DNA from: an uncultured Clostridia bacterium
GTDB taxonomy: Bacteria > Bacillota > Clostridia > Lachnospirales > Lachnospiraceae
Length of the DNA stretch: 16,876 nt
NCBI GenBank assembly: GCA_947178015.1
Contig: CAMWWW010000009.1
Coordinates: 1 to 16,876 of the forward strand
Direction: 5' to 3'
This document shows, in pieces, positions 1 through 7,516 of the stretch (positions are counted from its first letter, which is position 1; every line of letters begins with the position of its first letter). The notes below the pieces were generated by a model. It was not told the origin of the DNA. It did no database searches and saw nothing but the letters and a program-made list of their open reading frames with translations. The translations under genes and the position numbers were made by a program.

Positions 1-29
1 ATAGAGCTATTGTGATAATGAGATGATTG

Positions 30-52
30 GTGTGAAACATATATTTTCACAC
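30..52. promoter_or_regulatory. Perfect 8-bp inverted repeat upstream of the Rrf2 gene
   Basis: GTGTGAAA (30-37) and TTTCACAC (45-52) are perfect inverted repeats around a 7-base AT centre. The site lies 76 bases before the chosen start of the Rrf2 gene and could be an autoregulatory operator. No run of T follows on the plus strand, which argues against an intrinsic terminator of an upstream gene. Function is inferred from position only. Confidence 0.35.
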
Positions 53-68
53 GGCAATTTGTGTCTGC

Positions 69-111
69 GCGTTGCTTGTCACAAAATTGCTTTATGCGCA
101 AAAAGCAACGC
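69..111 (+). promoter_or_regulatory. Leader hairpin or dyad just upstream of the Rrf2 ribosome binding site
   Basis: GCGTTGCTT (69-77) and AAGCAACGC (103-111) are perfectly complementary over 9 bp and separated by 25 bases. The right arm ends six bases before the GAGG ribosome binding site at 118-121. It may be a 5' untranslated hairpin affecting translation or a widely spaced protein-binding dyad. No family was recognised. Confidence 0.3.
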
Positions 112-127
112 AGAAATGAGGATGCAA

Positions 128-565
128 ATGAAAATTTCCACAAAAGGCCGCTATGCGCTCCGTATGCTGCTGGATTTAGCCGAGCATCAAAATTGTGGCT
201 TTATTGCTCTCAAGGACATTGCAGAGCGTCAAAATATATCTAAAAAATATCTTGAGCAGATCATTCCTATTTTTAATCGAACTGGTATTTTGAAAACAAT
301 CCGCGGATCGCAAGGCGGTTATCAACTTGCAAAAACGCCGGATAAGTATACCGTGGGGGAAATCCTTCGCTTGACAGAAGGCTCGCTGTCTCCCATCGCA
401 TGCGTGGAAGAAGAACTGACCGAATGTGATCGCAGCGGCGACTGCGCCATGCTGCCAGTATGGCAAGGACTATACAAAGTGATCCAAGAATATCTTGATG
501 GTATTACGTTACAGGATATATTGGATCAACACAGAGAACGATATATAAATGATTATATGATATAA
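128..565 (+). CDS. Rrf2-family transcriptional regulator (IscR/CymR-like)
   Basis: This 145-residue protein is a winged-helix DNA-binding regulator of the Rrf2 family. It begins MKISTKGRYALR, the classic Rrf2 N terminus. The helix-turn-helix and wing cover residues 25-70, with the IRGSQGGYQLAK wing motif at 58-69. Three cysteines at 92, 100 and 106 (C-x7-C-x5-C) sit where IscR and NsrR bind a 2Fe-2S or 4Fe-4S cluster, so a cluster-sensing role is plausible; E. coli IscR has C-x5-C-x5-C. The reading frame is open back to position 23, but the start at 128 is chosen because GAGG at 118-121 gives a good ribosome binding site and the family start matches. It converges on trpA. A role in cysteine or Fe-S control is an inference, strengthened by cysK and a possible Rrf2 operator in the same window. 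The target is unknown. Confidence 0.88.
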   Translation: MKISTKGRYALRMLLDLAEHQNCGFIALKDIAERQNISKKYLEQIIPIFNRTGILKTIRGSQGGYQLAKTPDKYTVGEILRLTEGSLSPIACVEEELTECDRSGDCAMLPVWQGLYKVIQEYLDGITLQDILDQHRERYINDYMI

Positions 566-609
566 TGCTATAAGATTTTTGATTTGTTCCAGTTTATGCA
601 ATATGGCTT

Positions 610-1380
610 TCACATCATTGCATCTTTCATCGTTCTCACATATTTCCCAATATATTCTGGTGCATTTTTTCCATGTTTTTCAAGAAGTTTTACGATTGCA
701 GAGCCCACGATAGCGCCATCGGATATTTCAGCCATTTTATTTGCTTGCTCAGGCGTGGAGATACCAAAACCGACGGCGCATGGTATAGTCGTATTCTGCC
801 GAACCGTTTTTATGATGGATGAGAGATCTGTTTTTATTTCGTTTCTTGTCCCCGTTACTCCGAGGCTGGAGACTATATATAGAAAACCTTCCGCTTCCTT
901 CGCGATCATGGCAATGCGGTTTTCGGATGTCGGCGCTATCAGTGATATCAGATCTACTCCGTATTTTCTAAATATTGGCTGAAATTCTTCCTTCTCCTCA
1001 AAAGGAAGATCCGGCAGAATAAGCCCGTCGATGCCCGCTTCTTGGCAAGCAGAAGCAAATCGTTCTGTACCATAAGAAAACACAACATTCACGTATGTCA
1101 TAAACACCATAGGTATTTGTATATCACGGCGCAGCTCCCTCACAAGCCCAAAAATCTTATCCGTAGTAACGCCGCCTCGTAATGCACGTATGTTAGCGCC
1201 TTGTATAACAGGACCTTCTGCGGTGGGATCGGAAAACGGGATACCAAGCTCTATAAGATCTGCTCCATTTTTTACAGCAGCGCGAACTGCGGCGGCAGTC
1301 GTATCCAAATCCGGATCACCACAGGTAATAAAAGCTATAAAAGCTTTTTTATTTTCAAAAGTAGTTTTTATCTTACTCAT
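610..1380 (-). CDS. trpA: Tryptophan synthase alpha subunit
   Basis: TrpA (256 residues) cleaves indole-3-glycerol phosphate to indole and glyceraldehyde 3-phosphate, passing indole through a tunnel to TrpB. It is a TIM barrel with ITCGDPDLDTT at 18-28, the active-site strand ELGIPFSDP at 44-52, VFMTYVN after residue 85, and the phosphate-binding region near GFGIST and GSAIVK. The catalytic glutamate is E44. The second acid, D60 in E. coli numbering, is replaced by glutamate here (E55, in DPTAEGP). The start at 1380 is preferred over an upstream in-frame ATG because GGGAGGATATTT precedes it. ATGAGTAA makes an 8-base overlap with the end of trpB, implying translational coupling. It is the last gene of the operon, and no clear terminator was seen in the 44 bases before the convergent Rrf2 gene. 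Confidence 0.97.
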   Translation of the reverse strand: MSKIKTTFENKKAFIAFITCGDPDLDTTAAAVRAAVKNGADLIELGIPFSDPTAEGPVIQGANIRALRGGVTTDKIFGLVRELRRDIQIPMVFMTYVNVVFSYGTERFASACQEAGIDGLILPDLPFEEKEEFQPIFRKYGVDLISLIAPTSENRIAMIAKEAEGFLYIVSSLGVTGTRNEIKTDLSSIIKTVRQNTTIPCAVGFGISTPEQANKMAEISDGAIVGSAIVKLLEKHGKNAPEYIGKYVRTMKDAMM

Positions 1381-2560
1381 AAATATCCTCCCCTCTGTAG
1401 CGGGCAATTGCGGCACAGTCTTTGTCTCCTCTGCCTGATATTGTGATTACAATGATGTTGTCTTTCGCCATAGAAGGCGCAAGCTTCAATGCATGGGCAA
1501 CGGCGTGAGCCGATTCGATAGCGGGAATGATCCCCTCCATTTTTGCTAAATATTCAAAGGCACATACCGCTTCATCGTCTGTTATGGGAACATATTCTGC
1601 TCTGCCTGTGTCGTGCAGATACGCGTGTTCGGGACCTATACCGGGATAGTCAAGACCTGCTGAAATAGAATAGACGGGAGCGATCTGCCCATATTCATCC
1701 TGACAGAAATACGATTTCATCCCATGGAAAATACCGAGCCTTCCCGTCGATATGGTTGCCGCGGTCTCAAACGTGTCAATGCCTCTGCCCGCCGCCTCAC
1801 AGCCGATAAGTCTTACATTCTTATCTTCAATAAAATGATAAAAGCTTCCCATCGCATTGGAACCTCCACCCACACAGGCTATGATCGCATCAGGCAGCCT
1901 GCCTTCTTTTGCAATGATCTGTTCTTTTATCTCTTTAGAGATAACGGACTGAAAATCACGAACAATGGTTGGGAACGGATGTGGACCCATAACCGATCCA
2001 AGACAGTAATGGGTATCTGCGATACGAGATGTCCATTCGCGCATCGCTTCGGACACAGCGTCCTTGAGCGTTGCTGTTCCGCTTGTTACTGGAATCACCT
2101 GTGCACCCAAGAGGCGCATACGGTATACATTGAGCGCCTGCCGCTTAGTATCCTCCTCTCCCATAAAAACCACACATTCCATTCCCATCAGTGTCGCGGC
2201 AGTGGCTGTCGCCACGCCATGCTGACCGGCTCCTGTTTCGGCGATAAGACGGGTCTTTCCCATCTTCTTTGCCAGAAGTGCCTGTCCCAGCACATTATTT
2301 ATCTTATGTGCACCAGTATGGTTCAAATCCTCACGCTTTAAATATATCTTTGCGCCGCCCAGATCATTTGTCATCTTTTTGGCAAAGTATAGTCGAGATG
2401 GTCTGCCTGCATATTCATTGAATAATTCCGCAAGCTCTCTATTAAATTCGGGATCATTTTTATAATGGTTATACGCGTCTTCCAGCTCGATCACCACATT
2501 CATCAGTGTTTCCGGTATATATTGTCCACCATGAACGCCGAAATGTCCTTTTTGATTCAT
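1373..2560 (-). CDS. trpB: Tryptophan synthase beta subunit
   Basis: TrpB (395 residues, normal family length) is the pyridoxal-phosphate enzyme that condenses indole with L-serine to make tryptophan, forming the alpha2-beta2 complex with TrpA. It starts with the usual GHFGVHGGQYIPETLM (6-20). The Schiff-base lysine is K86 in HTGAHKINN, the catalytic glutamate is E108 in ETGAGQHGVA, and the phosphate-binding loop is GGGSNAMG. The C terminus carries ISGRGDKD. This is the classical TrpB1 form, not the longer TrpB2. Its ATG overlaps the trpF stop codon (ATGA), with AAGAGG almost abutting, so it probably depends on ribosomes finishing trpF. It uses serine, as cysteine synthesis does, which links it loosely to cysK upstream. 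Confidence 0.98.
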   Translation of the reverse strand: MNQKGHFGVHGGQYIPETLMNVVIELEDAYNHYKNDPEFNRELAELFNEYAGRPSRLYFAKKMTNDLGGAKIYLKREDLNHTGAHKINNVLGQALLAKKMGKTRLIAETGAGQHGVATATAATLMGMECVVFMGEEDTKRQALNVYRMRLLGAQVIPVTSGTATLKDAVSEAMREWTSRIADTHYCLGSVMGPHPFPTIVRDFQSVISKEIKEQIIAKEGRLPDAIIACVGGGSNAMGSFYHFIEDKNVRLIGCEAAGRGIDTFETAATISTGRLGIFHGMKSYFCQDEYGQIAPVYSISAGLDYPGIGPEHAYLHDTGRAEYVPITDDEAVCAFEYLAKMEGIIPAIESAHAVAHALKLAPSMAKDNIIVITISGRGDKDCAAIARYRGEDIYE

Positions 2561-3168
2561 CCTCTTTTGCCTTCCTTTCTTACAACAGAAATAAATTCTG
2601 CCATCTTTTTTTTGTCCTTTACTCCATCTGTTTCAACACCAGAGCTGACATCTACCGCATATGGTGAGAACATTTCCATTGCCCTTTCTACATTGCCGAT
2701 TCCAAGTCCCCCAGCAAGAAAATAGAAACGTCTCATGCCATGTATGAACTCCCAATCAAACACCTCGCCGGTTCCGCCGCCAGAATCAAGTAATACAAAA
2801 TCCGCCGTACTCCTGTTTGCAGCGTCAATATCCTGTTTTGCATTAATACGATATGCTTTTATAATCGGTTTAGAAGTATGCCGTCTGAGCTCTCTAATAT
2901 ATTCCTCATCTTCGCTGCCGTGGAGCTGTGCAAGATCAATAATACCATGGTTCAGATAATCAGCAATCACATCGGGTGTTTCATTTACGAATACTCCGAC
3001 TGCCTGAATATCAGGAGAGAGTAAATGTTTTAGTTCTGCCGCTGTCGTTTTTGAAACATATCGCTTACTTTTCGGTGCAAACACAAAACCAATGTATTCT
3101 GGTTTTAACTCATTGGCGGCTTCTATGTCATAACGGCACGAAAGACCGCATAGCTTAATTTTTGTCAT
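2557..3168 (-). CDS. trpF: Phosphoribosylanthranilate isomerase
   Basis: TrpF (203 residues) carries out the Amadori rearrangement of phosphoribosylanthranilate to CdRP, the third step from chorismate. It is a single-domain TIM barrel. The catalytic cysteine is C7 (KLCGL), the catalytic aspartate is D128 (LLDSGGGTG), and QLHG at 81-84, LAGGLG at 151-156 and DVSSGVE at 173-179 are typical phosphate-binding and core motifs. It is a free-standing enzyme, not fused to TrpC as in E. coli. Its ATG overlaps the trpC stop by 4 bases (ATGA), and its own stop overlaps trpB the same way. Confidence 0.96.
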   Translation of the reverse strand: MTKIKLCGLSCRYDIEAANELKPEYIGFVFAPKSKRYVSKTTAAELKHLLSPDIQAVGVFVNETPDVIADYLNHGIIDLAQLHGSEDEEYIRELRRHTSKPIIKAYRINAKQDIDAANRSTADFVLLDSGGGTGEVFDWEFIHGMRRFYFLAGGLGIGNVERAMEMFSPYAVDVSSGVETDGVKDKKKMAEFISVVRKEGKRG

Positions 3169-3947
3169 AGTGTCCCTCGCAGCTCCTCCAGCTTCACTTT
3201 TTTGTCTGCCGCTCTCATTAAGGTTTCTCCGATCAGCACGGCATCTGCTCGGATCTCCCGAAGCTTCGCTACATCCTCGGCGCTGCTCACACCACTTTCG
3301 GATACAAACAGAACCTCCTGCGGAATCTGTTTGCGAAGTCTACGGCTGTTGCTTGTATCAACGGAAAAATTCTTGAGATTACGGTTATTTACACCGATTA
3401 TGCGCGCTCCTACATGCAGCGCCGTTTGCACCTCTGCTTCGTCATGCGCTTCTACCAAAGCGGATATGCCAAGCTCATCACATATATCGATATATTCTTT
3501 GAGTTCTCCCTCACTCAATATAGAGCATATAAGAAGTACCGCTGACGCGCCAAGCAACTTTGCCTCATAGATCATATAATCATCCACCGTAAAATCCTTG
3601 CGCAGACAAGGAATAGAAACGGTTTGTGCAATCTCGCGAAGATATTTGTCGCTGCCCATAAACCACTTTGGTTCTGTAAGCACCGAAATACAGTCCGCAC
3701 CTGCCGCCTCGTAATCCTTTGCAATTTGCAGATACGGAAAATCGGGAGCGATAAGTCCTTTGGATGGCGACGCTTTTTTACATTCACAGATAAAGGCAAT
3801 ATCCGCAGTTTTCAGCGCATTTTCAAATACAAAGCTTCCTTTGGGAAGAGAGCGGGCCATTCGTCTGATTTCCGCAGACGATATTTTCTTTTTTGAGAAC
3901 GTTACGCGTTCTCTGGCATAGTCTGCAAGTTGATCCAGTATCGTCAT
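3165..3947 (-). CDS. trpC: Indole-3-glycerol phosphate synthase
   Basis: TrpC (260 residues) closes the indole ring, converting CdRP to indole-3-glycerol phosphate with loss of CO2. It is a TIM barrel with an N-terminal helical extension. The signature ECKKASPSKG at 55-64 supplies E55 and K57. K117 lies in LRKDF, E166 in VEAHDE, N188 in GVNNRNL, and S218 in SESG; these correspond to the known catalytic and phosphate-binding residues of the family. Its start overlaps the trpD stop by 4 bases (ATGA), and its stop overlaps trpF. It is monofunctional and of standard length. Confidence 0.97.
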   Translation of the reverse strand: MTILDQLADYARERVTFSKKKISSAEIRRMARSLPKGSFVFENALKTADIAFICECKKASPSKGLIAPDFPYLQIAKDYEAAGADCISVLTEPKWFMGSDKYLREIAQTVSIPCLRKDFTVDDYMIYEAKLLGASAVLLICSILSEGELKEYIDICDELGISALVEAHDEAEVQTALHVGARIIGVNNRNLKNFSVDTSNSRRLRKQIPQEVLFVSESGVSSAEDVAKLREIRADAVLIGETLMRAADKKVKLEELRGTL

Positions 3948-4975
3948 ATTTCTCCCTCCGGTCGATTGCTGACCTCAATAAATTTATGAAGTGTTTCGAG
4001 CGCCTTACCAGAATCAATCAGCATTGCGGCAAGCGAAATGCCCTCCTTTATGCTTTCCGCCTTACCACCTATATAGAGTGCTGCACCTGCGTTTATAAGA
4101 ACAGCATCTCTTTTGTGTCCTGCTGCACCATTTAAGATCGCATGAGTTATCTTTGCATTTTCTTCTGGTGTTCCGCCCCTTAAATCCTCTTTTGTGCAAC
4201 GCGCAAAACCGAAATCCTCAGGAGTGATGACAGAAGATCTAAACCAACCATCACGAAACTCGCAGACTGTCGTCGGCGCGCTCATGGATATCTCGTCCAG
4301 CTTATCCTGACCGTAAACCACCATACCACGCTTCACGCCCAGATTGATCAGTACCTGTGCCAGCGGCTCAACAAGATACTCGTCATATACGCCAAGAAGC
4401 TGCATGGAGGGTGTGCCGGGATTTGTCAGCGGTCCAAGGATATTGAACACGGTACGAAATCCCAGCTCTTTACGTATAGCGCCCACATATTTCATCGATG
4501 TGTGATATTTCTGTGCAAAGAAGAAACACATGCCGACCTCATTCAGAAGCTCGATGCATTTTGCCGGGCTTTGCTGGATATTTACGCCGAGAGCTTCAAG
4601 GCAGTCTGCTGTTCCGCATTTGGATGAGGCGGCACGGTTTCCGTGTTTTGCGACCTTTATACCGCCTGCCGCCGCCACAAGGGCGGAAGTAGTGGAAATA
4701 TTAAAGCTGTGTGCATTGTCGCCGCCGGTACCGACGATCTCAAAAAGCTCCATATCTGTTTCCACCTTGATCGCGTGCTCGCGCATAGCGGCAGCGCAGC
4801 CAGCAATCTCGTCGGTGGTTTCCGCACGAGCGCTTTTGGTTGATAACGCCGCAAGAAAAGCGGCATTTTGCGTGGAAGTGGTCTCTCCGTTCATAATCTC
4901 ATTCATGACTGCGTATGCTTCGTTATATGAGAGATCTTCTTTATTTACGATCTTTACAATAGCTTCTTTGATCAT
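3944..4975 (-). CDS. trpD: Anthranilate phosphoribosyltransferase
   Basis: TrpD (343 residues from the chosen start) transfers phosphoribosyl from PRPP to anthranilate. The PRPP-binding loop GTGGD is at 82-86, followed by NIST (92-95) and KHGNRAASSKCGTADCLEALG at 110-130, which bind diphosphate, Mg and anthranilate. The reading frame is open to 5149, but that part overlaps trpG and has no family similarity. Two starts compete: 4987 (MDITMIKEA), only one base from AAAGG, and 4975 (MIKEAIVKI), 13 bases from it. The second begins like other clostridial TrpD proteins and is chosen. This is the only trp junction with a real gap, about 26 bases after trpG. It is a stand-alone transferase without a fused TrpG domain. 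Confidence 0.95.
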   Translation of the reverse strand: MIKEAIVKIVNKEDLSYNEAYAVMNEIMNGETTSTQNAAFLAALSTKSARAETTDEIAGCAAAMREHAIKVETDMELFEIVGTGGDNAHSFNISTTSALVAAAGGIKVAKHGNRAASSKCGTADCLEALGVNIQQSPAKCIELLNEVGMCFFFAQKYHTSMKYVGAIRKELGFRTVFNILGPLTNPGTPSMQLLGVYDEYLVEPLAQVLINLGVKRGMVVYGQDKLDEISMSAPTTVCEFRDGWFRSSVITPEDFGFARCTKEDLRGGTPEENAKITHAILNGAAGHKRDAVLINAGAALYIGGKAESIKEGISLAAMLIDSGKALETLHKFIEVSNRPEGEI

Positions 4976-5001
4976 TGTTATATCCATACCTTTCTTTATT
5001 T

Positions 5002-5568
5002 TTATACTACCATAAAGTTTCTCAGCATCGTTTTGCCGTCTGGAGTCATTATAGATTCGGGATGAAACTGCACGCCGTAAATCGGATATGTCGAATGTTG
5101 TACTGCCATAACTTCTCCGTCTACTGTACAGGCGGTTATTTTCAAACATTCTGGAAGTGTATCCGCGTCAACAGCAAGGGAATGATAGCGCGCCACGGGA
5201 GCGACCACAGGACATCCCTTGAATAAAAGGCAGTCTGTGTCAAATTTGACATCTGACTGCTTCCCATGCATCAGTTCCTTTGCATATGTAACCGTCGCGC
5301 CGAACGCTGCACAGATTGCCTGATGACCGAGACAAACGCCGAGAATGGGAATTTCTCTACCAAGTATTTTAACAGTCTCCATCATAATGCCTGAATTCTC
5401 TGGTCTGCCCGGCCCCGGCGAAAGTATAATGCGGTCGGGCTTTAATTCTCTGATTTCTTCTACCGACATTTCATCGTTACGAATCACCTTTATATTCGTC
5501 TCATTCTCACCGATAAGTTGGTAAAGGTTATAGGAAAAGCTGTCGTAATTATCGATAAGCAATATCAT
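5002..5568 (-). CDS. trpG: Anthranilate synthase component II (glutamine amidotransferase)
   Basis: TrpG (188 residues) hydrolyses glutamine and channels ammonia to TrpE. It is a class I amidotransferase with the nucleophile C79 in GVCLGHQAI and the catalytic H169 and E171 in VQFHPES. The oxyanion region LSPGPGRPENSG is at 49-60, and YHSL at 128-131 is typical of the TrpG/PabA family. Its ATG overlaps the trpE stop by 4 bases. Since the family can also serve p-aminobenzoate synthesis as PabA, dual use cannot be excluded, but its place between trpE and trpD makes tryptophan synthesis the main role. Confidence 0.96.
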   Translation of the reverse strand: MILLIDNYDSFSYNLYQLIGENETNIKVIRNDEMSVEEIRELKPDRIILSPGPGRPENSGIMMETVKILGREIPILGVCLGHQAICAAFGATVTYAKELMHGKQSDVKFDTDCLLFKGCPVVAPVARYHSLAVDADTLPECLKITACTVDGEVMAVQHSTYPIYGVQFHPESIMTPDGKTMLRNFMVV

Positions 5569-7031
5569 AGATCTTCCTCCTGAGCAAGCTTTAAGGCATG
5601 GATAACCGCCTTAGCTTTGTTGATACATTCTTCATATTCTTTTTCGGGAATCGAATCCGCGACGATTCCTGCGCCAGATCTGACAAACACCTTGTCATTT
5701 TTCTTGTATGCAATACGGATAGCGATACAGGTATCCATATTACCAGTAAAATCGATATAGCCGATGGCACCTCCGTAAATTCCTCGTTTGTTATTTTCCA
5801 GCTCCCCAATCAACTGACAGGCACGAATCTTTGGGGCGCCAGAAAGTGTTCCTGCCGGCAGAACCGCTTCTATAGCATCCAGCGCATCCCGATCATCGCA
5901 AATTTCGCCTCGCACCGTTGAACCAATGTGCATAACATAAGAATACCGCTCGATGGAATGTAGTTTTTCTACCTGAACACTGCCGAATTTGCTGATCTTT
6001 CCGAGATCATTTCTTCCAAGATCCACCAACATATTATGCTCGGCAAGCTCCTTTTTGTCATCAAGCAACTCCGCTTCAAGGGCCAAGTCCTCTTCCTCGG
6101 TTTTTCCTCTTGGCCGGGTTCCCGCAAGGGGAAAGGTATGCAGAACACCATTTTCCAGTTTAACCAATGTTTCTGGAGATGCTCCCGCCACTTCCACATC
6201 TGTACCTGAAAAATAGAACATATACGGCGACGGATTAATTGTGCGAAGAGCCCGATAAGTATGAAACAAGCTGCCCTCAAAAGGTGCGCTCAAACGGTTG
6301 GATAATACTATCTGAAAAATATCTCCCTCTCTTATATGGCGTTTTGCCTTTTCAACCATACTACAGTAAGTTTCTTTATCAAACAGCGGCGTAACTTCAC
6401 CACGCAGATAACCTTTCGGCTCATCCTTTTTATCACCACAACGAATAAGATGCGCAAGCTGTCTCAATTCCATAATCGCCTTGTTGTATCCTGTATCGGG
6501 ATCATCTAACGACATATTTACGATAAGTATGATCTTCTGGCGGATATTGTCAAAGGCAATGACCTTATCAAATAGCATCAAGTCCACATCCTTAAAATTC
6601 TCGGTATCTTCGACACTGCATCTGACAGAAGGCTCGCTGTAACTAAGATAATCGTAGGAGAAATAGCCCACGAGACCACCTGTGAAGGATGGAAGATACT
6701 CAAATCTGGGACTTTTATATTCGGCAAGTATCTGACGAAGATACCCTGACGGATCATCTGTTTCTATCACAATGTTGCCCACTTTCATTTTTCCGTCAAT
6801 ACAAGTTACCTCCAGTTTCGGGTCAAATCCAAGAAAGGTGAAGCGGCCCCATTTATCATTTGCGAGAGCGGATTCCAGCATATAACAGTGCGTTGATATA
6901 TTTTTCAGTATTCGCATTGTTTCGATAGGTGTGGTGAAATCGGATAAAAGTTCACAACTGACCGGCAGCACATTAAATTTTTCAGTAGCAGCCATTTTTC
7001 TAACTTCACTGAGACTAGGTAAAAATTCCAT
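5565..7031 (-). CDS. trpE: Anthranilate synthase component I
   Basis: TrpE (488 residues) converts chorismate to anthranilate using ammonia from TrpG. The N-terminal regulatory domain holds MLES at 51-54, matching the LLES motif whose serine binds feedback-inhibiting tryptophan. The chorismate-binding domain has IFQIVLSNR (238-246), NPSPYMFYF (266-274), GTRPRGKTEEED (304-315), LVDLGRNDLGK (335-345), PAGTLSGAPK (392-401) and the C-terminal AGIVADSIPEKEYEE. The start is set by GGAGG nine bases upstream; an ATG six bases earlier is out of frame. It is the first gene of the operon, directly behind the T-box leader. Feedback inhibition by tryptophan is inferred from the conserved LES motif. Confidence 0.98.
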   Translation of the reverse strand: MEFLPSLSEVRKMAATEKFNVLPVSCELLSDFTTPIETMRILKNISTHCYMLESALANDKWGRFTFLGFDPKLEVTCIDGKMKVGNIVIETDDPSGYLRQILAEYKSPRFEYLPSFTGGLVGYFSYDYLSYSEPSVRCSVEDTENFKDVDLMLFDKVIAFDNIRQKIILIVNMSLDDPDTGYNKAIMELRQLAHLIRCGDKKDEPKGYLRGEVTPLFDKETYCSMVEKAKRHIREGDIFQIVLSNRLSAPFEGSLFHTYRALRTINPSPYMFYFSGTDVEVAGASPETLVKLENGVLHTFPLAGTRPRGKTEEEDLALEAELLDDKKELAEHNMLVDLGRNDLGKISKFGSVQVEKLHSIERYSYVMHIGSTVRGEICDDRDALDAIEAVLPAGTLSGAPKIRACQLIGELENNKRGIYGGAIGYIDFTGNMDTCIAIRIAYKKNDKVFVRSGAGIVADSIPEKEYEECINKAKAVIHALKLAQEEDL

Positions 7032-7055
7032 GGTTTCATACCTCCTGTATAAAAG

Positions 7056-7090
7056 AAAACTCCTTTGACGTTTTCTGTCAAAAGAGTTTT
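7056..7090 (-). terminator. Second hairpin between the T-box terminator and trpE
   Basis: AAAACTC (7056-7062) pairs with GAGTTTT (7084-7090), continuing through six further pairs (7064-7069 with 7077-7082) after one mismatch, around a 7-base loop. On the minus strand it is followed by a short CTTTT stretch and then the trpE ribosome binding site. Its strand TTGACAGAAAACGT repeats the main terminator's TTGACAGATAAACGT with one base missing. It could be a weak back-up terminator, a duplicated attenuator remnant, or a stability or translation element. Confidence 0.45.
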
Positions 7091-7094
7091 AATC

Positions 7095-7135
7095 AAAAAA
7101 AGTCCTTGACAGAAATACGTTTATCTGTCAAGGAC
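7095..7135 (-). terminator. T-box intrinsic terminator of the trp operon
   Basis: Read on the minus strand, GTCCTTGACAGA (7135-7124) and TCTGTCAAGGAC (7113-7102) form a perfect 12-bp stem with a 10-base loop, followed by seven U residues (7101-7095). The 5' arm contains CCUUGA (7133-7128), which can instead pair with UCAAGG (7169-7164) in front of the T-box bulge. The terminator and antiterminator are therefore mutually exclusive, the standard T-box arrangement. Confidence 0.93.
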
Positions 7136-7386
7136 GAATAAAAACCTTTTATCCGCGGTGCCACCTTGAATTCATAGGAAAAGCCTATGCCCTTAGCAGG
7201 ATACCATCATATCCCCGGCAACTTACGCATGCCAACGCGTTGCAGAATACTCTGTGAAATCACATTTGACTGCACCCTCCGCGGTCCATTTGACAACTTG
7301 TTTCTTATCTGCTTCTCAGCATCGCAGACTCTCTGTAAAGGCATGATTGCCGTTATCTCCGCTTCAACGGTTTGCTCTGTTAAATT
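7095..7386 (-). ncRNA. T-box leader for tRNA-Trp controlling the trp operon
   Basis: This untranslated leader senses uncharged tRNA. The 14-nt T-box AAGGTGGCACCGCG is at 7167-7154 on the minus strand. Its tRNA-binding bulge UGGC (7163-7160) is complementary to the GCCA 3' end expected for tRNA-Trp with discriminator G73. Upstream, the specifier is UGG at 7288-7286, followed by ACCGCGG as in many T-box specifier loops; UGG is the Trp codon. When uncharged tRNA-Trp binds, UCAAGG/CCUUGA pairing forms the antiterminator and transcription enters trpE. When charged, the terminator at 7135-7095 forms. The specifier, discriminator-matching base and downstream genes all agree. The leader starts about seven bases after the -10 box at 7398-7393. 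Exact stem I pairing was not drawn in full. Confidence 0.93.
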
Positions 7387-7392
7387 GCTGTT

Positions 7393-7421
7393 ATTATATC
7401 AGCATGATGTACGTTTGTCAA
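7393..7421 (-). promoter_or_regulatory. Promoter of the trp operon
   Basis: On the minus strand TTGACA (7421-7416) and TATAAT (7398-7393) are separated by exactly 17 bases, a perfect sigma-A consensus. It sits between the end of cysK and the T-box leader, so constitutive strong initiation with control by attenuation is the likely logic. No clear operator dyad was seen around it. Confidence 0.88.
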
Positions 7422-7516
7422 TATAATTTGAAAATTTTTAGAATTTCAGCTTCTGACATCACATTCTATAGATGGTCTCGGATTTTCTTCTGTTTTCTAT
7501 TGTCTTTACGGACTCA

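Noticed and set aside
23..127. N-terminal extension of the Rrf2 protein
   Set aside because: Lacks family similarity and a good ribosome binding site; the region holds two inverted repeats that look like upstream control DNA.
566..609. Bidirectional terminator between the Rrf2 gene and trpA
   Set aside because: No GC-rich stem with a T tract. A 7-bp dyad (596-602/617-623) has a 14-base loop and no T run in the right place.
4976..5149. N-terminal extension of TrpD overlapping trpG
   Set aside because: It is the out-of-frame reading of the trpG 3' end; family similarity begins at MIKEAIVKI.
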